Source: UBA2227 sp036677505
GTDB lineage: Bacteria; Bacillota_I; Bacilli_A; Erysipelotrichales; Erysipelotrichaceae
Assembly: GCA_036677505.1 (NCBI GenBank)
Contig: JAVBWK010000003.1
Coordinates: 103,543 to 167,542, forward strand
DNA length: 64,000 nucleotides
Direction: 5' to 3'
Shown here: one piece after another, positions 18,714 through 27,512 of the stretch
How the letters are laid out: each line of letters begins with the position of its first letter
Position numbering within the stretch: the stretch's first letter is position 1
Notes under the pieces: generated by a model
Told to the model about the DNA's origin: nothing
The model's database searches: none
Seen by the model: only the letters and a program-made list of their open reading frames with translations
Translations under genes and position numbers: made by a program

Positions 18714-19571
18714 ATGAAAAATAAACGAGTCATCTTGGTCACCGGTATGTCCGGTGCAGGTAAAACATCGGCGATGGGTATATTGGAAGATATGGGTTAT
18801 CACGCGATCGACCAATATCCGCCTCAGCTGATCGGACCGCTATTAAAACTTATAAACAAAGGAGAAGACCCGCGATTGGACTATCTGGCACTGGCCACCA
18901 GTGCGATGGATTTTCCTTTGTTTTTAATGCGCTTTGAAAATGTTGATGCCGATGTGCGCGTATTGTTTCTGGAGGCATCGGATGAAGAGTTATTGCTGAG
19001 ATATAAATTTACCCGCAGGACGCATCCCATGTTGATTTCCAATCGGGCCAGTACTCTGGAAGATGCTATCCAAATCGAAAGAGAAATGTTTACAGCGATG
19101 AAAGAACGTGCTTACTACACGATCGATACGACCTTTCTAAAACAAACTGAACTGAAAGAAAAGCTGGAGAAGGTTTTTGCATTTTCCACTCAGCCGGTAT
19201 TCTCGGTCAGTTTCATATCCTTTGGATATAAAAACGGCGTACCGATGGATGCCGACTTACTTTTCGATGTCCGCTTTTTGAAAAACCCGCACTGGGTCGA
19301 AGAACTTCGAGGTCTGAGCGGGGATGATAAGGAAGTATATGATTATGTCATGGATGAACCGCAAACGCAGACATTTCTAAGTAAACTGACAGACTTTTTA
19401 GATTACGCTTTTGAAGAGTATGTGCGGGAAGGTAAAAATCACTTTACAGTCGGAATCGGCTGTACCGGTGGGCAGCATCGCTCGGTAGCGATAACCAATT
19501 GGCTTTTCGACCGGTATCATCAGAAGTATAAGTGCTTTAAGAATCACAGAGATAAAAAGGATCGTCTATGA
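18714..19571 (+). CDS. rapZ: RapZ/YvcJ nucleotide-binding protein
   Basis: The 285-residue P-loop protein has Walker A GMSGAGKT at residues 11-18 and the C-terminal GCTGGQHRSV signature of the RapZ family. In E. coli RapZ is an RNA-binding adaptor controlling glmS through small RNAs; in Gram-positives YvcJ hydrolyses GTP and affects competence. Which role holds here is not known. The ATG at 18714 has GCGAGG at 18702-18707; a GTG 15 bp upstream overlaps that site and is less likely. It ends in a 4-bp ATGA overlap with yvcK. Confidence 0.93.
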   Translation: MKNKRVILVTGMSGAGKTSAMGILEDMGYHAIDQYPPQLIGPLLKLINKGEDPRLDYLALATSAMDFPLFLMRFENVDADVRVLFLEASDEELLLRYKFTRRTHPMLISNRASTLEDAIQIEREMFTAMKERAYYTIDTTFLKQTELKEKLEKVFAFSTQPVFSVSFISFGYKNGVPMDADLLFDVRFLKNPHWVEELRGLSGDDKEVYDYVMDEPQTQTFLSKLTDFLDYAFEEYVREGKNHFTVGIGCTGGQHRSVAITNWLFDRYHQKYKCFKNHRDKKDRL

Positions 19572-20515
19572 ATAAGAAGAATGTCGTCGTTATCGGTGGG
19601 GGTACCGGTCAGGCTACACTGCTGAGAGGATTAAAGTTGATCGATCATATTCATCTGACCGCGATCGTGACGGTTGCGGATGATGGGGGGTCTACCGGCA
19701 GATTACGCCGTGCTTTTCATATTCCGGCCATGGGCGACATCCGGAATGTCATGATTTCGATGGCTGAGTCGGAAACGATGCTGTCAAAACTGATGGAGTA
19801 TCGCTTTGAGGGTGCCGCGGATAATGAGATGTACGGACATAATCTCGGTAATCTGATTTTAACTGCGCTGACCGATCGCAGCGGCAACTTTATGGAAGCA
19901 ATTACGGCTATTTCTAAAGTCCTCAATGTCAAAGGTGATATCGTGCCTTCCTCATTGCAGGTCATCACCCTGTTTGCGCAAATGGTAGATGGAACGATCG
20001 TCCGGGGGGAATCGAATATCCCGAAAAGCGGAAACAGGATCCAAAAGGTTTTCTATCAGGAGAAAGTCAGAGCTTCACGACAGGCAATCGATGCCATACG
20101 ATCTGCCGATCTGATCATATATGGTGTAGGCAGCCTGTATACAAGCATTTGTCCCAATTTGATTATTGAGGATATTGCTAAGGAACTCAAATTATCCAAA
20201 GCTAAGAAGATTTATGTGTGCAATGCCATGACGCAGCCCGGAGAAACCGATGATTATTCCATGGAGGAACATGTGGATGCAATCATCCGTCACAGCGGTG
20301 TCGGTATTGACTTAGTGATCAAAGCCGATGATGTCATTCCGCCTGATGTTGTCGAGAGGTATACAAACATGGGAAGTGTCGCTGTTCAAATGACAGAAGA
20401 TGAACATCCTTATCCGGTTCTGCATTCGAAACTGTTAGATTTCTCCAATGGACTGGTGCGCCACGATCCGTTGAAGGTAAGAGATTTGATTGATGAAATA
20501 GTAACTCAGGAGTGA
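19568..20515 (+). CDS. yvcK: YvcK family protein (gluconeogenesis factor)
   Basis: A 315-residue member of the CofD/YvcK family, with the N-terminal GGGTGQATLLRGLK loop, the TVADDGGSTGRLR motif, the GHNLGNL segment and NAMTQPGETDDYS. YvcK binds UDP-GlcNAc, and is needed for normal cell shape and growth on gluconeogenic carbon sources in several Gram-positives. It starts within the last codon of rapZ and ends 4 bp before whiA, so the rapZ-yvcK-whiA unit is compact, as in most Bacillota. Confidence 0.94.
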   Translation: MNKKNVVVIGGGTGQATLLRGLKLIDHIHLTAIVTVADDGGSTGRLRRAFHIPAMGDIRNVMISMAESETMLSKLMEYRFEGAADNEMYGHNLGNLILTALTDRSGNFMEAITAISKVLNVKGDIVPSSLQVITLFAQMVDGTIVRGESNIPKSGNRIQKVFYQEKVRASRQAIDAIRSADLIIYGVGSLYTSICPNLIIEDIAKELKLSKAKKIYVCNAMTQPGETDDYSMEEHVDAIIRHSGVGIDLVIKADDVIPPDVVERYTNMGSVAVQMTEDEHPYPVLHSKLLDFSNGLVRHDPLKVRDLIDEIVTQE

Positions 20516-20519
20516 TACG

Positions 20520-21452
20520 ATGTCGTTTACTACGGAGATAAAGTCAGAAATATCGCAAAATGAATTAAAGACGTGCTGCACCCGGGCACAGCTTTCAGCG
20601 TTGATTCAATTAAATGCGACTCTGGCTATTTCCAGTCAATCCTATCAGCTGATCATTAAAACGGAAAATCCGACCACGGCGAAACGCATATGGATTTTGC
20701 TTAAGGATCGTTATCAGGTTACCGGCGAGCTGTCGATCATTAAAAAGATGAAACTTAAGAAAAATAATATCTATGTGATCAAGGTTTTATCAAAGGTTAA
20801 AGAGATGCTAGAGGATATCGGACTTTGGACATCGATGGGGTTGTCGGATCGTCCGACACGTTCGATCATCGTAAAAGATTGTTGTGCCAGGGCGTATCTT
20901 GCCGGTGCTTTTCTGGCTTCAGGAAGTATCAATACGCCTACGAAAACAAATTATCACTGTGAAATAGCTACGCACAATGATAAGCATGCTGCGTTTGTCG
21001 GTAAACTCATGCAACGATTCGAATTACCGGCGAAGATAGTCGTACGCCGCCAACAACATGTCGTTTATCTTAAAGCATCCGATAAAATCGCGGATTTTTT
21101 GCGTGCCATCGGCGCAATCGATGCTCTGATGAAATTTGAGGACATCCGAATCCAAAGAGATTTCCGAAATTCACTGACCCGTTTGGACAATTGTGAAGTT
21201 GCCAATGAGATGAAAACATTGCAGGCAGCCGCCAGGCAGATCGATGACATTATCAAGATTCAGAAGTCCGGACGTTTTGATTCGCTGGAAGATAAACTGA
21301 AGGAAGTGGCTCTGTTGAGAATTGATAATCCTGATGCCAGTTTAAATGAGCTGAGCGATGTATATGAAGAAAAGACCGGGACGGTCATGAGTAAATCCGG
21401 AATGAAGCACCGGTTCAATAAATTACATGAAATCGCTGAGCGGATTAAATAA
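20520..21452 (+). CDS. whiA: WhiA, LAGLIDADG-like DNA-binding protein
   Basis: A 310-residue WhiA with an N-terminal domain related to homing endonucleases (visible SEISQNEL start, FLASGSINTP segment) and a C-terminal helix-turn-helix (DNPDASLNELSDVYEEKTG with SKSGMKHRFNKL). WhiA is a DNA-binding protein linked to sporulation in actinomycetes and to cell division and chromosome segregation in B. subtilis. The crh gene that follows it in B. subtilis is absent here; the next gene is unrelated and separated by about 140 bp. Confidence 0.94.
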   Translation: MSFTTEIKSEISQNELKTCCTRAQLSALIQLNATLAISSQSYQLIIKTENPTTAKRIWILLKDRYQVTGELSIIKKMKLKKNNIYVIKVLSKVKEMLEDIGLWTSMGLSDRPTRSIIVKDCCARAYLAGAFLASGSINTPTKTNYHCEIATHNDKHAAFVGKLMQRFELPAKIVVRRQQHVVYLKASDKIADFLRAIGAIDALMKFEDIRIQRDFRNSLTRLDNCEVANEMKTLQAAARQIDDIIKIQKSGRFDSLEDKLKEVALLRIDNPDASLNELSDVYEEKTGTVMSKSGMKHRFNKLHEIAERIK

Positions 21453-21526
21453 TTGACCATATTCTGCATATAATATGCGTTTAATGTTAAAAATACAGCT
21501 TTTATCAACTATTTTACCATTCATAG

Positions 21527-21556
21527 TTTACTTTATCGGCATATTTAATTTATAAT
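21527..21556 (+). promoter_or_regulatory. Possible promoter for DUF2500-like gene
   Basis: TTTACT (21527-21532) and TATAAT (21551-21556) are spaced by 18 bp. The in-frame ATG at 21555 falls within this -10 box, which argues that translation starts at 21594. Confidence 0.45.
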
Positions 21557-21593
21557 GAAAACACGGGTTGGGGACGCGTGTACGGGGGTACTT

Positions 21594-22340
21594 ATGGATA
21601 TGTTTTTGGCAATAGCTATCATATGTGGCGGAATCATCTTTTTGTATGTGATTTATACGGAAGAATCGAAATCCAATCATCGCATGGACTCTCGGGTCGA
21701 CGCGGTGGTTGCCCGTCTTTTTCAAGAAGACGAAATTGCGTATAACGGAGGCAACGGGAACGATTTTCGCCCCTTTTTTGCAGAGTTTGTCGAGGACGAT
21801 CAGAAGCGCCATATTTTTGAGATAAGAAAATCGTTATATAATAAGTTGAATGTCGGAGATCAAGGTCGCTTGACCTACAATGGTTTCCGTTTTATTGACT
21901 TTGAAAAAACCGGTGACGTAAAATCAGTACCTCAAGCATGGCTGGATAATCTCACAGGGTACTCATCGGTGAAATTGAAATTTTACGCTTTTGCACCTTC
22001 GGTGAATATGATCATACCGACGGACCAACCGACAGTCATACCTTTGGCAAAAGTTAAGCAGAATGTCCGCATCGTGTTCAATTCGCCATCGATCGCTACC
22101 TTCGGTATTGAAAATGAGAAAGGTGATATGCTTCATTTTACCAAATCTGCTTCAGGCAGGCGCTGCCAACTGGAAATTCCGGATGTTGAAAAGCGCGGTT
22201 CGTACTGGTTGGATGACTTGTCAGAAGCGGATGTCAATAAAATATTGGACTTATTTTCTAAGGGCGAGAACTTGATCCGTGCATATGAGCTTACTTTGCA
22301 ATCCTGGCATAAAAATGCCAAAAGCAGAAACTCTGCATAG
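21594..22340 (+). CDS. Membrane-anchored protein with DUF2500-like domain and unknown C-terminal domain
   Basis: This 248-residue protein has one N-terminal membrane segment (about 3-19). Residues ~30-100 resemble DUF2500 (the E. coli YhhM type), with the ending LNVGDQGRLTYNGFRFIDF very like that family's VGDKGTLSYKGTRF. The C-terminal ~140 residues (KLKFYAFAPSVNM onward) are not recognised; they read as a mixed alpha/beta domain, probably outside the membrane or in the cytosol according to topology. The ATG at 21594 follows GGGGG at 21584-21588. The gene stands alone after whiA. Function unknown. Confidence 0.6.
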   Translation: MDMFLAIAIICGGIIFLYVIYTEESKSNHRMDSRVDAVVARLFQEDEIAYNGGNGNDFRPFFAEFVEDDQKRHIFEIRKSLYNKLNVGDQGRLTYNGFRFIDFEKTGDVKSVPQAWLDNLTGYSSVKLKFYAFAPSVNMIIPTDQPTVIPLAKVKQNVRIVFNSPSIATFGIENEKGDMLHFTKSASGRRCQLEIPDVEKRGSYWLDDLSEADVNKILDLFSKGENLIRAYELTLQSWHKNAKSRNSA

Positions 22341-22419
22341 TCATCGGAATCAAGGGCACATAATGTAGATCGAAACATCAGATGATTTGCTTGTTCAAGA
22401 AAATGAGGGGGGAGAACCA

Positions 22420-22650
22420 ATGGAAATTCTTGACAACGACAAGGCAGTTGTAAACATTGAGAAACGTTTTGGTGATCGTATGAAAGAATTACGGTTGGCT
22501 AAGGAGATTTCTCAGCAAGAGCTGGCGATTCGCAGCGGTTTGCATCGGAATTACATCTCGGATGCGGAACGAGGCAAACGCAATGTATCGTTAAAATGCA
22601 TTGAGAAAATCGCTGCCGGATTGGAATGCACACTGAAAGACTTGTTTTAA
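22420..22650 (+). CDS. Small Xre-family helix-turn-helix regulator
   Basis: A 76-residue protein that is almost entirely an HTH_3 domain: MKELRLAKEISQQELAIRSGLH, then NYISDAERGKRNVSL and IAAGLECTLKDLF. Such stand-alone Xre proteins are usually repressors of nearby genes. The ATG at 22420 follows a strong AGGGGGGA site. It ends at a strong terminator, so it is monocistronic or the last gene of a transcript with the DUF2500-like gene 79 bp upstream. The target is unknown. Confidence 0.82.
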   Translation: MEILDNDKAVVNIEKRFGDRMKELRLAKEISQQELAIRSGLHRNYISDAERGKRNVSLKCIEKIAAGLECTLKDLF

Positions 22651-22672
22651 AAACTGCCGCGCGGCAGTTTTT
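22649..22672 (+). terminator. Intrinsic terminator after Xre gene
   Basis: A perfect 10-bp stem AAAAACTGCC/GGCAGTTTTT closes a GCGC loop. The T-rich 3' arm follows the GC part directly. Confidence 0.85.
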
Positions 22673-22732
22673 AAATTCAGGCAGTTGTGTTCGCTTTTAA
22701 TAAAAGAGTGTTATAATGAAATAGGTGATTTT

Positions 22733-22969
22733 ATGCGATTATTGCAGTTTGTTTTGTCGATGATGCTTCTTATTTTGTTTCTGTATATTGCCTGGCCCTT
22801 GTTCTTAGGCCTTTTCATATTGATTGCCGGTTACTGGATTTGGGCTGTGTATAAATTACGCCAATCTGCCAAACAGGCTTTTAAAAACTTTGAACAACAA
22901 GAAACGATAGAACGTCCGATGGATTCCGGTGATGTCATTGATGCTCAATATACAGAACGAGAGGAATAA
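22733..22969 (+). CDS. Small single-pass or hairpin membrane protein
   Basis: A 78-residue protein with a long hydrophobic stretch (about residues 3-39, enough for two short segments) followed by a charged tail (KLRQSAKQAF, then an acidic end). No family is recognised. A TATAAT at 22712-22717 lies just upstream, with AGGTGA as ribosome site. It ends 2 bp before the DUF2156 gene and probably shares a transcript with it and the acetyltransferase gene. Confidence 0.55.
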   Translation: MRLLQFVLSMMLLILFLYIAWPLFLGLFILIAGYWIWAVYKLRQSAKQAFKNFEQQETIERPMDSGDVIDAQYTEREE

Positions 22970-22971
22970 AT

Positions 22972-23898
22972 ATGACGTTGGGAGATTTAGATTTTACACC
23001 GCTTAGTGAAGATGATATTCCTTTGCTTAAGAAATTTTTGGAACTTTCTGATTATGAGGAAAGCAATCATAATTTGGTCAACCTTCTTATGTGGCAACAC
23101 CAGTACCCACTATTCAAATATATATCCAAAAACTGGATTTTGTTGTTAGGAATACATCAAGGTACTTTGTTTCTTTATATGCCGCTATGTGAAAGGAAGC
23201 ATCTTCTTGCTGCTATCGAACAGGCAAAATCGATCTTCCATAATACCGGCGTGGATTTTGTGATGAGCGCGTACACAGCAGATGTTAAAGATTTGATATT
23301 ATCCCAATATCCACACTATTGCTTTTGCAGTCCGAGAGAAAGTTATGATTATATTTATGAGCGGGAGAAACTGGTAACACTCAGCGGTAAAAAGCTTCAG
23401 AAACGAAGAAATCATTACAACGGATTTATGAAGATGTATGGAGATAAGTATCGTTTTGAGCCGATAAAAAATCATATCAAGGCTTGCAGGGAACTGTTGA
23501 AAACCTGGAAAAATGATATCGATGATGATTTTCTGTATTACGAACGATTGGGCACGGAGTATGTGCTTGATAATTTTGATGTATTGCAGGCAGAAGGCGG
23601 TTGCATTCTGATTGATGATCGGGTGGAAGGATTTATCATCGGATCCTATGGAAGCAGACGCATGGTTCAAATCAACATTGAAAAAGCAAATGATCAGATA
23701 CGCGGGATTTATCAGGTGTTGGAAAGTGAGTTTCTCAGCCGTTACTTCACGGAGTGTGAATTGGTCAACCGTGAAGATGATATGGGCAAACAGAACTTAC
23801 GTGATGCCAAAATGGCCAGTGTCCCTCTGTATTTGATTGAGAAATACAGGATATGCGAAGAGGTGAAACATGATTGCTCGGGCGGATGCAAAGGATAA
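22972..23898 (+). CDS. DUF2156 protein (LPG-synthase C-terminal-like acyl/aminoacyl transferase fold)
   Basis: A 308-residue soluble protein matching the DUF2156 group (COG4866 type): an N-terminal half with NLVNLLMWQHQYP, a basic LSGKKLQKRRNHYNGFMKMYG segment, and a GNAT-like second half ending NREDDMGKQNLRDAKMASVP. The fold is shared with phosphatidylglycerol lysyltransferase catalytic domains and FemX-type enzymes, which use aminoacyl-tRNA, but this protein lacks the membrane domain and its substrate is unknown. The 3' end overlaps the next gene by 29 bp. Confidence 0.8.
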   Translation: MTLGDLDFTPLSEDDIPLLKKFLELSDYEESNHNLVNLLMWQHQYPLFKYISKNWILLLGIHQGTLFLYMPLCERKHLLAAIEQAKSIFHNTGVDFVMSAYTADVKDLILSQYPHYCFCSPRESYDYIYEREKLVTLSGKKLQKRRNHYNGFMKMYGDKYRFEPIKNHIKACRELLKTWKNDIDDDFLYYERLGTEYVLDNFDVLQAEGGCILIDDRVEGFIIGSYGSRRMVQINIEKANDQIRGIYQVLESEFLSRYFTECELVNREDDMGKQNLRDAKMASVPLYLIEKYRICEEVKHDCSGGCKG

Positions 23899-24781
23899 AA
23901 AGCAAATTTATCTGTATTGGAAAGAGTTGTTTGCGCATGACGACAATGGTTCGATCGATTTCTTCTTTGATCACTATTGGAGCGAAAATAACGGTTTTGT
24001 TTTGAAAAAGAACAATGAAATCGTCTCGGGATGCAATGTGCTCAAGCATGATCTGATGCTTAATGAGCAACGCCTCCGGATTTCCTTTATTTCCGGAGTG
24101 TTTACCCGGACACAGGATCAAGGCAAGGGCTATATGACAGAATTAATGACTGATGTTTTGGACATTCTTTCCCACCAAGACCTGATCACCATGCTTCTGG
24201 CCTACAATCCCAAGATATATGAGCCTTTAGGGTTTTCGACGGTCATGAATAAAAAAGTTATCCATCTGACACGTTCGATGATTCCGCAACTGTCAACGAT
24301 GGGCGTCACGTATCAGGTGAATTCGAAGGATTTGCTGGTGGCCTATCAGAATTTCACGAAGTATTTCACCGGATTTTTCGTAAGGGATGAGACCTATTTC
24401 GATATCATCAAGAAAGATCTGGAAGCACAAAACGGTCGTCTGGTTGGATATGTTGAGAACAATCAGCTTAAGGGGTATATGATGTATACGGTATCGCAGT
24501 TACATATCGATGTTCAGGAAATTGTTTACTTCAATTCAGATACTTTGTACCGGCTGCTGAATTTTGCGGGATCATTAAAAGAGCGGATCGATGTGTCCGT
24601 GTCGGTGGCAGAAGATTTTTCAAAGCTCTTTCCTAAAGCGCTGATTGAAATCAAACCATGGATGATGGCCAGATTGAATAATTCAAACTTATTCAATAAA
24701 TTGTTCCATGTTTCGGTTTTCAATGGGCAAGAAGCGTTTATGATCGCAAAAAAACCGTTATTTAATCCGGATTTTCAGTGA
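23870..24781 (+). CDS. GNAT family N-acetyltransferase, Eis-like
   Basis: A 303-residue protein with an N-terminal GNAT domain (FISGVFTRTQDQGKGYMTELM is the acetyl-CoA-binding region with its Q-x-x-G-x-G/A form QDQGKGY; also YEPLGFSTV) and a C-terminal extension with a second alpha/beta region, as in Eis-like proteins (COG4552). It starts inside the DUF2156 gene with GAAGAGGTG as ribosome site, so the two products are made together. The acceptor substrate is not known. Confidence 0.75.
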   Translation: MIARADAKDKKQIYLYWKELFAHDDNGSIDFFFDHYWSENNGFVLKKNNEIVSGCNVLKHDLMLNEQRLRISFISGVFTRTQDQGKGYMTELMTDVLDILSHQDLITMLLAYNPKIYEPLGFSTVMNKKVIHLTRSMIPQLSTMGVTYQVNSKDLLVAYQNFTKYFTGFFVRDETYFDIIKKDLEAQNGRLVGYVENNQLKGYMMYTVSQLHIDVQEIVYFNSDTLYRLLNFAGSLKERIDVSVSVAEDFSKLFPKALIEIKPWMMARLNNSNLFNKLFHVSVFNGQEAFMIAKKPLFNPDFQ

Positions 24782-24815
24782 AACCGATTACATTACATTG
24801 ATAATGGATTCACAA

Positions 24816-24844
24816 TTGACATTGCTACCAGATAATTTTATAAT
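24816..24844 (+). promoter_or_regulatory. Consensus sigma-A promoter for gap
   Basis: A perfect TTGACA (24816-24821) and a perfect TATAAT (24839-24844) are spaced by exactly 17 bp, 27 bp before the gap start codon. Such a full consensus fits high, constitutive expression. Confidence 0.93.
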
Positions 24845-24870
24845 AGAAGTTGTCAAGAGGAGGACTAACA

Positions 24871-25875
24871 ATGACAGTAAAAGTTGCTATTAATGGATTC
24901 GGCAGAATCGGGCGTTTAGCTTTCCGCTTTATGTTCGGTTCCAGTGAATTTGAAATCGTTGCAATCAATGACTTAACCGATGCCAAAACGTTGGCTCACT
25001 TATTAAAGTATGACTCAGCTCAAGGACGTTATGACAAGGAAGTATCATACAATGATGCCGGTATCGTCGTTAACGGTAAGCAATTGCGTGTTTTCGCAGA
25101 AAAAGATCCTGCGAACTTGCCTTGGAAAGATTTGGGTGTAGATGTAGTTATCGAATCGACCGGTTTCTTTACAACCGAAGAAAAAGCAGGTTTGCATATT
25201 CAGGCAGGCGCTAAAAAGGTCATCATCTCCGCACCTGCTACCGGCAATATGAAGACAATCGTGTATAATGTCAATCATCAGATTTTGGATGGCAGTGAAA
25301 CGATCGTTTCCGGTGCATCTTGTACGACCAACTGCTTAGCACCGATGGCCAAAGCATTGAATGATGCATTCACCATCGTATCCGGATCTATGACCACGAT
25401 CCATGCATATACCAATGATCAAAATACGTTGGATGCTCCGCATGCGAAGAAAGATTTGCGTCGTGCCCGTGCTGCTGCCGCGAACATCGTTCCTAACTCG
25501 ACCGGTGCTGCTAAGGCCATCGGCTTGGTCATTCCCGAATTAAAAGGCAAATTGGATGGCGGTGCACAACGTGTTCCGGTCATCACCGGTTCTATTACCG
25601 AGTTGGTAGCCGTTGTCGAAAAACCGGCAACCGTTGCTGATGTCAATGCCGCTATGAAAGCTGCCGCTAATGAATCTTATGGTTATACCGAAGAAGAATT
25701 GGTTTCGAGCGATATTATCGGTATGTCCTATGGATCATTGTTTGATGCCACTCAGACCAAAGTCATTTCCGTTGGCGGTCTGACCTTGGTGAAAGTTGCT
25801 GCTTGGTATGATAATGAAGCTTCCTATACATACCAACTGGTTCGCACAGCTAAGTACTTAGCTTCTAAGATTTAA
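24871..25875 (+). CDS. gap: Glyceraldehyde-3-phosphate dehydrogenase
   Basis: GAPDH of 334 residues, converting glyceraldehyde-3-phosphate to 1,3-bisphosphoglycerate with NAD and phosphate. The NAD motif INGFGRIGR is at the N-terminus, an Asp after the second strand (INDLTD) favours NAD over NADP, and the catalytic Cys151 is in SGASCTTNC. The ATG follows GAGGAGG; an in-frame TTG 21 bp upstream overlaps the promoter downstream region and is less likely. The gene is flanked by a consensus promoter and a strong terminator and is a single-gene unit; cggR and pgk are not adjacent. Confidence 0.97.
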   Translation: MTVKVAINGFGRIGRLAFRFMFGSSEFEIVAINDLTDAKTLAHLLKYDSAQGRYDKEVSYNDAGIVVNGKQLRVFAEKDPANLPWKDLGVDVVIESTGFFTTEEKAGLHIQAGAKKVIISAPATGNMKTIVYNVNHQILDGSETIVSGASCTTNCLAPMAKALNDAFTIVSGSMTTIHAYTNDQNTLDAPHAKKDLRRARAAAANIVPNSTGAAKAIGLVIPELKGKLDGGAQRVPVITGSITELVAVVEKPATVADVNAAMKAAANESYGYTEEELVSSDIIGMSYGSLFDATQTKVISVGGLTLVKVAAWYDNEASYTYQLVRTAKYLASKI

Positions 25876-25880
25876 TGATG

Positions 25881-25906
25881 AAGCGGGATATAAATCCCGC
25901 TTTTTT
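25881..25906 (+). terminator. Intrinsic terminator after gap
   Basis: A 9-bp stem AAGCGGGAT/ATCCCGCTT with an ATAA loop is followed by T6 and more T-rich sequence. Confidence 0.92.
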
Positions 25907-25919
25907 CTTTTTTACTCTC

Positions 25920-25948
25920 TTGTCAAAGAGAAGACCGATTGATATACT
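25920..25948 (+). promoter_or_regulatory. Promoter for the cysS T-box leader
   Basis: TTGTCA (25920-25925) and TATACT (25943-25948) are spaced by 17 bp. Transcription would begin near 25955, giving a leader of about 220 nt. Confidence 0.8.
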
Positions 25949-25954
25949 TTAATA

Positions 25955-26161
25955 AACCATTGATTGGAAGAGTAGGATACTTGGGTTTTTCAGAGACGAT
26001 CGCAGGGTGAGAAGATCGGGCCGGGGTATGACGAAATGCATCCATGAGGGATTTTTGGAATTAAGTACAAAAGTACGCAACCGGCGTTAACGGCTTAAGG
26101 AACTGACGTTCGAAGAAGAGTGGAACCACGTGTATGCGTCTCTTGTTTGAGGCGTTTTTTT
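25955..26161 (+). promoter_or_regulatory. T-box riboswitch sensing tRNA-Cys, before cysS
   Basis: The 302-bp gap between gap and cysS holds a T-box leader. The core T-box AGAGTGGAACCACG is at 26117-26130. A UGC cysteine codon followed by a purine, in AAATGCA, lies at 26037-26039 where the Specifier Loop is expected. The bulge UGGA (26121-26124) would pair with UCCA, matching tRNA-Cys, whose discriminator base is U. A terminator stem GCGTCTC/GAGGCGT (26136-26142/26149-26155, with G-U pairs) and seven T (26155-26161) end the leader. Uncharged tRNA-Cys should favour the antiterminator and raise cysS expression. Confidence 0.92.
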
Positions 26162-26177
26162 ATTCTAAGGAGGAAGC

Positions 26178-27512
26178 ATGAAAATATTTAACTCAATGAG
26201 CAATAAGATTGAAGATTTTGTTCCCGTAAAACCCAATGAAGTGTCGATGTATGTATGCGGACCAACCGTCTACAATCATGCGCACATCGGCAATGCCCGA
26301 CCGATCATCGTTTTTGATACGTTGCGACGCTATTTTGAATATCTGGGTTTTAAGGTCAAGTATGTATCGAACTATACCGATGTTGATGATAAAATCATCA
26401 CCAAAGCTATTGAAGAAAAGGTGAGTGAAGAGGAAATTGCTGCCCGATACATCGAAGCTTATCAGAATGTACGTAAAAACCTCAACACAAAACCGCTAGA
26501 GGCTACCCCAAGGGTGACTGAAACCATGGAGGATATCATCGCATTTATACAGGCTTTGATTGATGTCGGTATGGCTTATGAATCCGAAGGGGATGTATAT
26601 TTCAAGGTGGCCCAATCAGAGCATTACGGTCAGTTATCCAATCAGAAAATTGATGACTTAATGGTCGGGGCACGCATCGATGATCATCACGGCAAAGACA
26701 GTCCGATCGATTTTACGTTGTGGAAAAAAACGGATGTCGGTATTCAATGGCCATCGCCTTGGGGGTTGGGACGGCCGGGTTGGCATACCGAATGTGTCGT
26801 AATGATAAAAAAGGAGTTTGACGGATCGATGATCGATATTCATGGCGGCGGTATGGATTTAAAATTCCCGCATCACGAAAATGAAATCGCTCAGTCGATG
26901 GCGTTGTATCACCATCCGATCGCGCAGAAGTGGATGCATAACGGAATGCTCAATATCGATGGAGAGAAGATGAGCAAGTCGTTGGGTAATGTGCTGTGGG
27001 CGAAAGATGTCCTTGAGCAGCTCGGTGGGGATGTGGTCCGTTGGATGATGATGAGTGCACACTACCGTGCACCGCTCAATATCAACGAAGAGACAATTGA
27101 GCAAGCCAAAACCGAACTTGGCAAGATCAAGGCAGCGTTAAAACAGGCCTATCTGAAGGTGGCACTGGCTCAGACTGAGTTACCATCGACAGCTGACCAA
27201 AACTTGATGAAGGGATTTTCTTTGGCGATGGATGATGATCTCAACTCGCCCAATGCTATCAAGGAAATTTTCGATGCTGTAAAGCATTTGAATCAATTGC
27301 TTCGCATCAAGGATGCAGACATTCATGAGATTGCCCGATGGGTCATCGCCATTGAAACGATGGTCGACATTTTCGGGATTCAGATTGAGCGTCTGAACCT
27401 GTCTGAGGATGATCTGAATTTGTTTAATCTTTGGAATGATGCTAAATCAAAGAAGAATTTTGAATCTGCTGACCAATATCGAAAAGAACTTATGCAGCGG
27501 GGAATCTTATGA
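26178..27512 (+). CDS. cysS: Cysteinyl-tRNA synthetase
   Basis: A class I synthetase of 444 residues that charges tRNA-Cys. HIGN (residues 36-39, the HIGH motif), the zinc Cys in YVCGPT, WHTEC, the DLKFPHHENE segment and KMSKS in GEKMSKSLGN are all present. AAGGAGG precedes the ATG. It is controlled by the T-box leader just upstream. The last codon overlaps mrnC by 4 bp (ATGA). The cysE gene often found before cysS in Bacillota is absent. Confidence 0.97.
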   Translation: MKIFNSMSNKIEDFVPVKPNEVSMYVCGPTVYNHAHIGNARPIIVFDTLRRYFEYLGFKVKYVSNYTDVDDKIITKAIEEKVSEEEIAARYIEAYQNVRKNLNTKPLEATPRVTETMEDIIAFIQALIDVGMAYESEGDVYFKVAQSEHYGQLSNQKIDDLMVGARIDDHHGKDSPIDFTLWKKTDVGIQWPSPWGLGRPGWHTECVVMIKKEFDGSMIDIHGGGMDLKFPHHENEIAQSMALYHHPIAQKWMHNGMLNIDGEKMSKSLGNVLWAKDVLEQLGGDVVRWMMMSAHYRAPLNINEETIEQAKTELGKIKAALKQAYLKVALAQTELPSTADQNLMKGFSLAMDDDLNSPNAIKEIFDAVKHLNQLLRIKDADIHEIARWVIAIETMVDIFGIQIERLNLSEDDLNLFNLWNDAKSKKNFESADQYRKELMQRGIL

